A stretch of DNA of 38,042 nucleotides from CAYMBP01 sp964388745 (GTDB lineage: Bacteria; Babelota; Babeliae; Babelales; RVW-14). The notes below the pieces were generated by a model, which worked only from the letters and a program-made list of their open reading frames with translations, had not been told where the DNA came from and did no database searches. Where the stretch lies: positions 1-38,042 of the forward strand of contig CAYMBP010000016.1 of assembly GCA_964388745.1 (NCBI GenBank), given 5' to 3'. Below, in pieces: positions 8,606 to 16,352 of this stretch. The stretch's first letter is position 1. The number at the start of each line of letters is the position of its first letter. The position numbers were made by a program, and so were the translations under genes.

Positions 8606-8884
8606 ATGAATAAGAGTGAATTGATCAATGCATTAAGTGAAGAGACAAATTTCAGCAAAAAAGATGTTGCAAAAGTTCTCGCCTCATTTACTCGCATAAT
8701 TGAGCGTACATTAAAAAAGGGGAATAAAGTTTCTTTAACTGGCTTTGGCACCTATTGGATATCTAAACGCCCAGCTCGCCTTGGCATTAATCCTGCAACG
8801 AAGGAGCGCATTAATCTGCCAGCAATCAATGTCCCTAGATTTAAACCGGGCAAGCATCTTAAAGAACAAATTCGTTCATCATAA
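8606..8884 (+). CDS. HU/IHF family DNA-binding protein
   Basis: 92 residues, the normal length. It has the N-terminal MNKSELINALSEETNFSKKDV helix pair, the GFGTYWISKRPAR beta-arm start, NPATKERI at the arm tip and the C-terminal PRFKPGKHLKE. The protein bends and compacts DNA as a dimer in the nucleoid; HU versus IHF cannot be settled, but a single-gene HU homodimer is most likely. A good AGGAGA Shine-Dalgarno and its own promoter point to high expression. The CPBP protease gene follows after 6 nt. Confidence 0.95.
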   Translation: MNKSELINALSEETNFSKKDVAKVLASFTRIIERTLKKGNKVSLTGFGTYWISKRPARLGINPATKERINLPAINVPRFKPGKHLKEQIRSS

Positions 8885-8890
8885 CGCAAG

Positions 8891-9742
8891 ATGCTCAAAG
8901 AATTCCGTACTTTTGCAAGGCCGATAATATTATCGGCCTTCTCCTTCATTTTTATAAGCTTTACTCTCAATGAAATTATAACTCTGATCGATCCCTCGTA
9001 TCATCTTTTATCAAACAGAGGGATTGGTAAGATTATTTTTACATTGATTGCTATTGCTCACGTATTCATTCTTCTTTTCCTCACCTCAAAAAAATGTGTT
9101 CAAAAATTTTTGACCTCCTCACTTTATTTTTTTACACAAGAAAGATGGATTAAGCCTTTTTTCTCTTATTTTATATCTTTTTTCATTATTCATATCATAA
9201 TGCTTCTTTTTATTGCTACTGCAGGCTATGCAACAATAACACCTTTGCCGATGAGTCTTATTGTTAATAAATGGAAAACTCTTTCTCTTGGGTTTATAGC
9301 AACATTTTTTCTTGCTTGGACAGAAGAGATGATTTTTAGAGGTGCTCTTTTTATTTATTTAAGAATATTTTTTAACGAGATCTTGGCTGCATTTATTACG
9401 TCAATTATCTTTTCGCTTGCCCATAATTTATATAATCCATTAATCCTTATTTCACAAGAATGGCAATTAGGACTCGGCCTTTTTTTGCTTGGCTTTTTTC
9501 TTAATCTTATTTTTATACAAAGTAATAAATTATACACAGGAATGGGTATTCATGCCGGACTTGTCTTTGTTAAGGTTATTTTAAGAAGACTTCCTTTTAT
9601 TACTTTTTTAGCTGCTCATAAACTTCCATGGTTTATAAGCAGCGATCTGCGTAAATCAATAATTACTCATCTTCTTTTGCTTATTGGTATTGTTTTTTTA
9701 CTCTACCTCCATAAGAAAAAACGCAGGATCTCCCAACTGTAA
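8891..9742 (+). CDS. CPBP family intramembrane metalloprotease
   Basis: 283 residues with about seven to eight hydrophobic segments. The CPBP (Abi/CAAX Rce1-like) motifs are in order: Glu145-Glu146 and Arg150 in TEEMIFRG, His178 in FSLAHN and His221 in MGIHAG, which together form the metal site inside the membrane. Family members cleave prenylated or membrane proteins, or protect against bacteriocins; the substrate here is unknown. It begins 6 nt after HU, so both are probably read from the HU promoter, though no clear Shine-Dalgarno is seen. Confidence 0.87.
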   Translation: MLKEFRTFARPIILSAFSFIFISFTLNEIITLIDPSYHLLSNRGIGKIIFTLIAIAHVFILLFLTSKKCVQKFLTSSLYFFTQERWIKPFFSYFISFFIIHIIMLLFIATAGYATITPLPMSLIVNKWKTLSLGFIATFFLAWTEEMIFRGALFIYLRIFFNEILAAFITSIIFSLAHNLYNPLILISQEWQLGLGLFLLGFFLNLIFIQSNKLYTGMGIHAGLVFVKVILRRLPFITFLAAHKLPWFISSDLRKSIITHLLLLIGIVFLLYLHKKKRRISQL

Positions 9743-9904
9743 ATTTTTACACAAAAAATATTTATGCTAATCTAGTTCATATAGCACGATAGATTAGTAT
9801 AATAAAATCATTTTGAACTTTATCACCATCATTCTCGAACAGAACGATAGAATGTTGTTATATAATCAGCTAAAAATATATTGATTTTTTATAATTGGGA
9901 TTTT

Positions 9905-11134
9905 ATGTTATTTATTCACAGTCTTGTACTCACTTTTTTTATGCTTAGCTATCATCAATATGCATCTACTGAAACAAATTCACCATCATCTAAAAAAAAC
10001 ATTACAATCTTTATATGTAACGGCGGATATGGGCATCGAGCCGCATGTGAAGCAATTAAGCCAATGCTTGATCAAGAATATAATCTAACTGTGATTAATC
10101 CTTTTACTGATATTCTTGAACAACTTGACTATGCAAAAAAGATAACAGGAAAAGATTGTGATCAAGTATATAATAAACTTTTACGAGGAGGGTGGACGCG
10201 CTTTATAAACTTTTATTGTCGTTATATTGTACCCCATAATATTACTTCTGACACAAGAAAAATGACGCACCTTTTCAATAACTATTTTGAAAAAAATAAA
10301 ACAGATCTTGTTCTTTCGCTCATACCGATTGTTAATGTAGCTGCAAGCAATGCAGCTGTTCAACATAATATCCCCTATATAATGGTCACTCTTGATCACA
10401 ACACCGCAAATTGGCAAGTTGGCATGAATAAATGTAAGCATAAGGAACTTATTGCAACTGTGCATAATGACAATGTTAAAAACGCTTTTTGCAAGAAAAT
10501 ACATTCTATTCCACCCTCACAAATCAAATCAATTGGCTTTCCCGTTCGCCAAGAATTCTGCCAAAACAAAAATTGTCAAAAAATTAAACAAGAGTGGAGC
10601 ATCCCTTTGAACAAAAAGGTTGTTATGCTTATGATTGGAAGCGTTGGGGGTAAAAAAATTATTGAATACGTCAAAGAACTAAGTAAGTCAGATAACAAAA
10701 TGCATATACTTGTCTGTATGGGATCAAACAAAAAGATAGAAAATTCGCTTCAAAAAATTATTACCCAATCAAAATCTGCAACCTTTTCACTTATTTCTTT
10801 TACAAATAAAGTTGCTGACCTCATGGCTGTATCTGATCTTATCATAACTAAACCCGGTCCTGGAACAATCGAAGAAGCCTTACAGATGAAGATCCCCCTC
10901 CTTCTTGACCTAACCTCGCCTGTTCTATTTTGGGAAAAAGAGAACGTCACTTTCGCTCTGAGCCATGAATTTGCACATTCAATTAAAAAGGTTAAGCAAG
11001 TTAACAAATTAATTGATTACTATTTTGATGAAAATAGTTATGAAAAGCTTAAAAAGAATATCAACTCATATCATTCAGACTTTCCAGCAAAGCTCACATC
11101 TCTTGTACGCGAGCTTTGCCCGAACAATACTTAA
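9905..11134 (+). CDS. MGDG-synthase/GT28-like glycosyltransferase with signal sequence
   Basis: The frame opens with TTG at 9881; ATG 9905, preceded by TTGGGA, is preferred (409 residues). Residues 1-20 are a hydrophobic signal or anchor. It then has the MGDG-synthase N-terminal pattern ICNGGYGHRAACEAIKPML, a mid-region IPYIMVTLDHNTA, and the GT28 C-domain with IGFPVRQEF, VMLMIGSVGG, VCMGSNKK and the donor-site loop TKPGPGTIEEAL. Such enzymes add a sugar from a nucleotide donor to a lipid such as diacylglycerol. The enzymes normally sit on the inner leaflet, so the signal is more likely a membrane anchor than an export tag; an extracellular effector is the alternative. Its stop overlaps that of the convergent gene by TTAA. 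Confidence 0.82.
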   Translation: MLFIHSLVLTFFMLSYHQYASTETNSPSSKKNITIFICNGGYGHRAACEAIKPMLDQEYNLTVINPFTDILEQLDYAKKITGKDCDQVYNKLLRGGWTRFINFYCRYIVPHNITSDTRKMTHLFNNYFEKNKTDLVLSLIPIVNVAASNAAVQHNIPYIMVTLDHNTANWQVGMNKCKHKELIATVHNDNVKNAFCKKIHSIPPSQIKSIGFPVRQEFCQNKNCQKIKQEWSIPLNKKVVMLMIGSVGGKKIIEYVKELSKSDNKMHILVCMGSNKKIENSLQKIITQSKSATFSLISFTNKVADLMAVSDLIITKPGPGTIEEALQMKIPLLLDLTSPVLFWEKENVTFALSHEFAHSIKKVKQVNKLIDYYFDENSYEKLKKNINSYHSDFPAKLTSLVRELCPNNT

Positions 11135-11793
11135 TTTTTTTTGTTTTTCTCTGTAGGCTGTTTTTTTACTGGCTTTTTTTGTTCAATTAAGAACTCAACA
11201 CTACCAGCTTTATCTTTGAGCTGGCTTATAAATTTAGTATGATTCTTTTTTACTTCATCGGAGCAGCTATCAAGAATATCACTGCCAAAAATACTCAGCT
11301 CTTCACAAAATAACTCAAGATCTTTTTTTGTAAGAATACTCACCTTAATAAACTCCATCACATCTCGTTCTGGATTTTCAAAAAATTTCATAAAGAAAAA
11401 AGTCTTAAGGGGGCGACCCTTGGTAGCTAATGGCTCAAGGCTTTCTTCAACTAGCGGTTTAAGGATAGCCGCATGAGTCTTGATTTCATCAAAAAACTCT
11501 CTTACTGGTGACAGTACCCTCAGTACTTCTTTGTAAACATCATAGTTTTTTTCTTTTTTCCCTTGCTTTTTTGACAGCATATCAAGGGCCTTATCAAGCT
11601 CTACAAGCATTTCATCTCGCAAGTCATCTAATATCTTTCCTGCCAGCTTACATGAATACTCCAAGCGAACAGTAACATTACCTTTTTTTTGCAAAGTTCC
11701 ATTGAGCAATTTAATCTCAGGCCTATGTAGCTCTTTAGCTGAAAGCTGAGCAAACAACAAGACGCTCATTAAAAAAAAAAGTTTATTAATCAT
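11131..11793 (-). CDS. Secreted hypothetical protein, helical, Lys-rich tail
   Basis: The frame opens at 11829; ATG 11793 has CAAGGA upstream and starts a clean signal peptide (INKLFFLMSVLLFAQLSA), giving 220 residues. The mature part is mostly helical, Lys/Glu-rich, and ends in a KKPVKKQPTEKNKKN tail. I recognise no family. It stands alone between the convergent glycosyltransferase (stops share TTAA at 11131-11134) and rodA, which is on the same strand 86 nt upstream. Export to the periplasm or host is inferred from the signal peptide only. Confidence 0.75.
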   Translation of the reverse strand: MINKLFFLMSVLLFAQLSAKELHRPEIKLLNGTLQKKGNVTVRLEYSCKLAGKILDDLRDEMLVELDKALDMLSKKQGKKEKNYDVYKEVLRVLSPVREFFDEIKTHAAILKPLVEESLEPLATKGRPLKTFFFMKFFENPERDVMEFIKVSILTKKDLELFCEELSIFGSDILDSCSDEVKKNHTKFISQLKDKAGSVEFLIEQKKPVKKQPTEKNKKN

Positions 11794-11879
11794 AATTAAT
11801 CCTTGAGCATATAAGTAGTAATACAGCATTAACGTTTCTTAGCCTAAACCAAAATAATAAAATTCCCAAGCTTTATAGA

Positions 11880-12989
11880 TTATTTAGAATATCCTTGAAT
11901 AGTCCTTGTATTGTTAAGCCATCCAAGCGTAGACATAGTAATAAGTAAATTTGATAATCCATAACTCAAAAGAGGCAATGGAATACCAACAACAGGAAGA
12001 ATGCCATTTACCATTCCAATATTAATACAGACAGATAAAAATATATGTGCCATGAGTCCAACAGCGGCAATTTGCTCAGAAAATGATTGAATGAGCATTA
12101 CCCTGAATAAAATACGCGTAATTAAGACTCCAAATAAGAGTAAAACAACAAGAGCTCCTAAGAACCCCCACTCTTCACAAATGATAGAAAAAATAAAATC
12201 AGTATGATCTTCAGGTAAAAAATCAAACCTATTTTGCGTACCATTTAATAGACCTTTACCATATAAACCTCCAGACCCTATTGCTATCATCGATTGCTCC
12301 ACCTGATAACGCTCTTTTTTAATATCTCCATAACCGAGCAATACTAATATGCGCGTTTTTTGATATGGCTTAAGCTGTTGCCACAATACCGGAGAAGCTA
12401 TAAGAGAAATTGTTGCTACAGTTATAAAAAACGATCGACTAAGCCCTGCACACCACAAACAGATCAAACTTCCAATAAGAACAAGCAAGCTTGTCCCTAA
12501 GTCAGGTTGTTTCATAATCAATAATGCGCTAACAGCAATAATGCAAAGAGGCGGAACAAAAAAAATAAACCGCTGCGGTGTAAATACATGATATGAATAG
12601 CGACGAACCTCATCAAAATAATACCCTAAAAATATTGGACAAAACATTTTCGCAGCCTCTGATGGCTGTGCTCTAAAAAAATAAAGATTGACCCACCGCT
12701 TTGCCCCCATACCAATCCATCCCGCAAGAATAGTGTACCCTAAAAAGAAAAGAACTATAATATATAAATATGCCCCCCAACACATTAGCCTGTTCATTGG
12801 AAAAAAAGCAAAAAAGAAATAACAAGCAAAGCCAATGATAACACCTATGCATTGCTTTTTAAAAAAAATAGAGAGACCTTCTTCTGGTATATAAGTTGCA
12901 CTAAAAATAGAAAGAAGACCTATTAAAATCAACACAAGCATAATTATAAAATTAACCCAGTCAAAATGTTTTATATAAAATTGTTTCAT
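11880..12989 (-). CDS. rodA: Peptidoglycan glycosyltransferase RodA (SEDS family)
   Basis: 369 residues with about ten membrane helices. SEDS motifs are present: GWIGMGAKRWVNL (90-102), QPSEAAK, MKQPDLGTSL with Asp163, IAIGSGGLYGKGLLNGTQ and FLPEDHTDFIFSIICEEWGF, where Asp264 matches the catalytic Asp of RodA. It polymerises lipid II into glycan strands with a class B PBP during elongation. The LLNGTQ...DFLPEDHTD text is of RodA rather than FtsW type. The partner PBP2 and MreBCD are not in the window. GGGA sits just before the ATG. Presence of rodA with waaA and a SpoIID-like protein argues for a real peptidoglycan wall and outer membrane. Confidence 0.92.
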   Translation of the reverse strand: MKQFYIKHFDWVNFIIMLVLILIGLLSIFSATYIPEEGLSIFFKKQCIGVIIGFACYFFFAFFPMNRLMCWGAYLYIIVLFFLGYTILAGWIGMGAKRWVNLYFFRAQPSEAAKMFCPIFLGYYFDEVRRYSYHVFTPQRFIFFVPPLCIIAVSALLIMKQPDLGTSLLVLIGSLICLWCAGLSRSFFITVATISLIASPVLWQQLKPYQKTRILVLLGYGDIKKERYQVEQSMIAIGSGGLYGKGLLNGTQNRFDFLPEDHTDFIFSIICEEWGFLGALVVLLLFGVLITRILFRVMLIQSFSEQIAAVGLMAHIFLSVCINIGMVNGILPVVGIPLPLLSYGLSNLLITMSTLGWLNNTRTIQGYSK

Positions 12990-13025
12990 ATATTCCCAAT
13001 TTCAAGTAAGCAAATAATAAAGTTT

Positions 13026-13054
13026 TTGCTAAACTGTTTTCTATATCGTATAAG
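13026..13054 (+). promoter_or_regulatory. Predicted sigma-70 promoter of sbcC
   Basis: TTGCTA (13026-13031), exactly 17 nt, then TATAAG (13049-13054). This is the best-scoring promoter in the rodA-sbcC divergent gap and lies about 38 nt before ATG 13092. Confidence 0.55.
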
Positions 13055-13091
13055 TATAGGTTAGCGAGTAGCAAAGCAGTTGCCAATTTTT

Positions 13092-15806
13092 ATGATCCCA
13101 ATTACGCTAGAAATAAAAAATTTTTTAAGTTATGGAGATAGTGTCCAAACAATAGAGTTTGGCAATCATTCACTTATTTGTCTTTCTGGAAAGAATGGTA
13201 ATGGAAAATCAGCCCTTCTTGACGCTATTACGTGGGCTCTTTGGGGACAAGCACGAAAAACAACAGGTGTAAGTAAAGCTGACGAAGGACTTGTTCGCCT
13301 TGGACAAAAACGAATGATGGTCTGCCTTACTTTCTTGTTTGCCAACAAAACCTATCGGGTCAGACGAGAATATGAAAAATCTTACGGAAAACCTCTTGCA
13401 TCACTAGACTTTCAATCATTAAATGAATCAACACAACAGTTTATTTCATTAACTGACAAAACGATTCGAGCAACACAAAAAAACATTCAAGATTTGCTTG
13501 GTATTGATTTTGAAACCTTCATTAATTCTGCTTTTGTCAGACAAGGACAATCTAACGAATTCTCTAAAAAATCTCCACGTGAACGTAAGCAAATTATTTC
13601 TTCCATTCTAGGATTAACTCAATATGACCAACTACAACAGCTTGCGTTAACCCAAGTAAAAAAGTTCACAGAAGAACAAAAGAGATTAAGGGAACAACTA
13701 GCAACAGAGCAAGCAAACCTTGAAAAGGAAAATACCCTTATCAAACAAAAAGAAGAGACAAAGCTTACTATTGAATCGTTAAAAAAAAGACTTCTACAGC
13801 TACAAGAACAACTTGTCAATGAAGAAAAAAAACGAACAGAAATTGAACTTACTCACCAAACATTTGCACAATTAATTGCAAAAATAACAGATCTTGAAAA
13901 AAATATTGCCCAAAATAAGACAAGCTACTTTCAAGCAACGCAATCATGGCGAGAAAAGCATCGCCAACTCATGAGGCATTCTGAAGCAGAGCTTAAAAAA
14001 GAAAAAATAGATCTTGAACAACAAGAATCTACTTATCGAAAAAAACAAGAAGAGAGCCTGCATATCCAAACAACACTCTTGAATATCAAACAGCACTACC
14101 AAGAGTATCGAAATACTATAGAGCAAAAAATTAAAGAAAAAACATATCAGATTCAGCTTGAGTGCAATAATCTTACAACTAAAAAAGATAAGCTATATGA
14201 ACAATGCCTTAAAGCTTCAGATGCTCAAGCAAAAACATCACAGCAGATAAAAATTTTGCAAGAAGAACATAACTCCCTACAAGAATCACTAAAACACCGA
14301 GCTCTTTTTGAAATTAAACTTGAAGAAGAAAAACTTCAGCTTGAAAAGCGTAAAATAACTTACCAGTCACTGCTTAATCAAGGAAAAAGTTGGAATAGCG
14401 CAAAAAAAGAGCTTGATCATAAAAAAAGAGGAGTTCAAGACCTACAGCATCCAGCATGCCCTCTTTGCGAGCAACTTCTTACGATCAAAAGAAAGCGACA
14501 CTTAATCGCTCAGTTTGAAGAACAAGAACAATTTATTCAATGGCGCATTTCTCGTTTAAGCTCAGTTATTAAAAAGCTTAAAACGTTATGTATAAACCAA
14601 CATGAAAAAATTATTACAGACAATGCAAAGCACCAACAATTTATTGCTCAGTCTAAACAAGCTGAAGTAATAGAAAAAAACCTCATTCAAAAAAAAGAAG
14701 ATCTCGAAAATCTCAATAAAGAATATCAAAAAGAAAAAGATGAACTCAAAAAAATAGAGCTCCAGCATACCTTGTCAAACCAAAATTTAGATAAAGCTCA
14801 TAAACAATATCAGAAAGAATTATCTGAAAATAGTGAGCTCAAAAAACTTTATGCAGAACAACTTGCTCAAAAAAAATATCTCAAAGAGATTGCTTATAAT
14901 CAGATTGATCATGACAACATAAAAAAACGATTAAAAGATATTGCTGCTTTAATTAATAATGAAAAACAAGAGCGCCTTGTTGCTGAGCAACAACAGGTTA
15001 AGGAGCGCTGCATTACACTTCGTCAGCTTATTAGACACCTACAAAAAGAAAAACTTCTTTGTGATAAGCAAAAGTCCTCTTTTTCTTCTGAAACGCTTGA
15101 CCTTAAACAAGTTGATCTTGTCCTAACAAATTTAAAAAAGGAGATTGCTGAAAATCAATTACACCTTGAAGAAAGACTTAAAATTTTTTCCCAATTTGAG
15201 TATGAATTATCACATTTAAACTCTCTTAAAAATGAGTATGCCTTGCACAAAGAACAAAGTCTTGTAATTGAAAATGAAATCGAAGATTATCAGACCCTTG
15301 CTCATATTTTTAGCAAAGATGGAATTCAGGCTGTCCTTATTGAAGAAGCAATCCCAGAAATTGAAAAAGAGGCTAATGATATTTTAGCAAGACTTACCGA
15401 CAACCAATCACAAATATTTATTGAATCACTACGCGATCTTAAAAGTGGCAAAGTGAAAGAGACTCTTGATATTCAAATTGCAGACTCAATTGGAATTAGA
15501 CCTTATGAAATGTTTTCAGGAGGCGAAGCTTTTCGTATTGATTTTTCTTTGCGTATTGCAATCTCAAAGCTTCTTGCAAGGCGTGCAGGCACCTCTCTGC
15601 AAACCCTCATAATCGACGAAGGATTTGGATCTCAAGATGAAGATGGTCTTCGCTCAATTATGCATGCACTTCATACAATTCAAGAAGACTTTTCGAAAAT
15701 AATCATAGTATCTCATCTTCTTGAGTTTAAAGAAAATTTTCCAATTCATTTTGTAATAGAGAAAAATTCATTAGGATCTCATGTTCGAATAGAAGAAAAA
15801 GGATAA
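13092..15806 (+). CDS. sbcC: DNA double-strand-break nuclease ATPase subunit SbcC (Rad50-like)
   Basis: The frame opens with TTG at 13080; ATG 13092 fits the promoter and the family start (ITLEIKNFLSYG), giving 904 residues. It has the Walker A GKNGNGKSALLDAI near residue 33, a long coiled coil, the zinc hook CPLC (Cys456 and Cys459) at the apex, the second coil, the ABC signature FSGGEAFRIDFSLRIA near 808 and Walker B LIIDEGFGS near 840. With SbcD it opens hairpins and blocked DNA ends using ATP. SbcD, normally the gene just upstream, is not in the window; it must be elsewhere or lost. A shorter coil than E. coli SbcC (1048 residues) is the only other difference. Confidence 0.93.
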   Translation: MIPITLEIKNFLSYGDSVQTIEFGNHSLICLSGKNGNGKSALLDAITWALWGQARKTTGVSKADEGLVRLGQKRMMVCLTFLFANKTYRVRREYEKSYGKPLASLDFQSLNESTQQFISLTDKTIRATQKNIQDLLGIDFETFINSAFVRQGQSNEFSKKSPRERKQIISSILGLTQYDQLQQLALTQVKKFTEEQKRLREQLATEQANLEKENTLIKQKEETKLTIESLKKRLLQLQEQLVNEEKKRTEIELTHQTFAQLIAKITDLEKNIAQNKTSYFQATQSWREKHRQLMRHSEAELKKEKIDLEQQESTYRKKQEESLHIQTTLLNIKQHYQEYRNTIEQKIKEKTYQIQLECNNLTTKKDKLYEQCLKASDAQAKTSQQIKILQEEHNSLQESLKHRALFEIKLEEEKLQLEKRKITYQSLLNQGKSWNSAKKELDHKKRGVQDLQHPACPLCEQLLTIKRKRHLIAQFEEQEQFIQWRISRLSSVIKKLKTLCINQHEKIITDNAKHQQFIAQSKQAEVIEKNLIQKKEDLENLNKEYQKEKDELKKIELQHTLSNQNLDKAHKQYQKELSENSELKKLYAEQLAQKKYLKEIAYNQIDHDNIKKRLKDIAALINNEKQERLVAEQQQVKERCITLRQLIRHLQKEKLLCDKQKSSFSSETLDLKQVDLVLTNLKKEIAENQLHLEERLKIFSQFEYELSHLNSLKNEYALHKEQSLVIENEIEDYQTLAHIFSKDGIQAVLIEEAIPEIEKEANDILARLTDNQSQIFIESLRDLKSGKVKETLDIQIADSIGIRPYEMFSGGEAFRIDFSLRIAISKLLARRAGTSLQTLIIDEGFGSQDEDGLRSIMHALHTIQEDFSKIIIVSHLLEFKENFPIHFVIEKNSLGSHVRIEEKG

Positions 15807-15896
15807 AAAGTCTTTCATTTTTATAGCAAAGCATTGTAGACTAATTCTTGTACAATTAACAAGTCACTTGTAATAAAAGCAGAGAAACGGAGCTAT

Positions 15897-16037
15897 ATGA
15901 TACGGGTAATGATACATTTCTTTTCTCATTCTTCTATCTATGCCCACTTATATAAGTGGAGCTCCTTTATAGATTCTTTATACATGATCTTTATTCTTCG
16001 TAAACAGATGAGGTTTATATATCCTTCGGGGGGATAA
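15897..16037 (+). CDS. Possible 46-residue leader peptide
   Basis: ATG at 15897 follows CGGAGCT (Shine-Dalgarno with 4-nt gap). The peptide is MIRVMIHFFS..., rich in Ile, Phe, Ser and Tyr, ending RFIYPSGG. Its last codons and stop (16035) cover the GGGGGG run, so a ribosome finishing this ORF would mask the run and let the downstream terminator form, as in translation-coupled attenuators. It could equally be chance within a non-coding RNA. Confidence 0.35.
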   Translation: MIRVMIHFFSHSSIYAHLYKWSSFIDSLYMIFILRKQMRFIYPSGG

Positions 16038-16062
16038 GTTAAAAAATAACGTTATAACGTAA

Positions 16063-16092
16063 GCCCCCAGTAATTAAACTGGGGGCTTTTTT
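16063..16092 (+). terminator. Strong intrinsic terminator (or attenuator)
   Basis: GCCCCCAG (16063-16070), an 8-nt loop, CTGGGGGC (16079-16086), then six T. The 8-bp stem, mostly G-C, is striking in such AT-rich DNA. It stands 29 nt before the Shine-Dalgarno-led 44-residue ORF, so it either ends a small RNA or controls read-through into the downstream genes. Confidence 0.85.
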
Positions 16093-16121
16093 ATTAGTAT
16101 TAAAAGAAAGGAGAGGCAGTC

Positions 16122-16256
16122 ATGGCAGATAGTGCAACGCTTCCCATACTTATATATTTATCCATTGTACTGCTTTTTCTTATTCTTCCTTTCTTAATTG
16201 CTCGGCCATTCATTTCAAAATGCTCTTTTAATTGCACATGCCATCAAGAAAAATAA
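16122..16256 (+). CDS. Small single-span membrane protein, 44 residues, Cys-rich tail
   Basis: ATG at 16122 has an ideal AAGGAG 8 nt upstream. Residues 7-27 form one strongly hydrophobic helix; Arg28 follows, and the tail CSFNCTCHQEK carries Cys34, Cys38 and Cys40. The good ribosome site and clean membrane profile support a real gene. I know no family. It stands between the terminator at 16063-16092 and the binding-protein/channel pair, so it may be an accessory subunit or regulator of that pair; this is inference. Confidence 0.6.
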   Translation: MADSATLPILIYLSIVLLFLILPFLIARPFISKCSFNCTCHQEK

Positions 16257-16288
16257 AATAATTTTATAAATCATTGACTCTGAACAAC

Positions 16289-16347
16289 GGTTCCTATTAT
16301 GAATTATTAAGAAATAAATACTCCAAACTTTATGCATAGTAGGAACC
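16289..16347 (+). promoter_or_regulatory. 13-bp inverted repeat that covers the binding-protein gene's ribosome site
   Basis: GGTTCCTATTATG (16289-16301) can pair with CATAGTAGGAACC (16335-16347): 12 Watson-Crick pairs and one G-U, loop 33 nt. The AGGA Shine-Dalgarno (16341-16344) for ATG 16353 is inside the right arm. There is no T-run, so it is not a terminator. In a transcript that starts upstream, the hairpin would hide the ribosome site. The left arm also contains TATTAT (16295-16300), 15 nt after TTGACT (16274-16279), so a DNA operator over a promoter is the alternative. Confidence 0.6.
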
Positions 16348-16352
16348 TTGTT

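Larger units (their letters stand above)
15807..16121 (+). promoter_or_regulatory. Structured leader region with possible leader ORF and attenuator
   Basis: This 315-nt stretch holds no long gene but much symmetry. There is a perfect 16-bp palindrome at 15944-15959; GGAGCT at 15889-15894 (a Shine-Dalgarno) is complementary to AGCTCC at 15960-15965; a 12-bp palindrome ACGTTATAACGT is at 16049-16060; and an intrinsic terminator is at 16063-16092. A run GGGGGG (16028-16033) could pair with the CCCCC (16064-16068) of the terminator's left arm and so prevent it forming. This is the geometry of an attenuator. It does not match any riboswitch consensus I can recall. A free-standing small RNA is the alternative. 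Confidence 0.5.
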
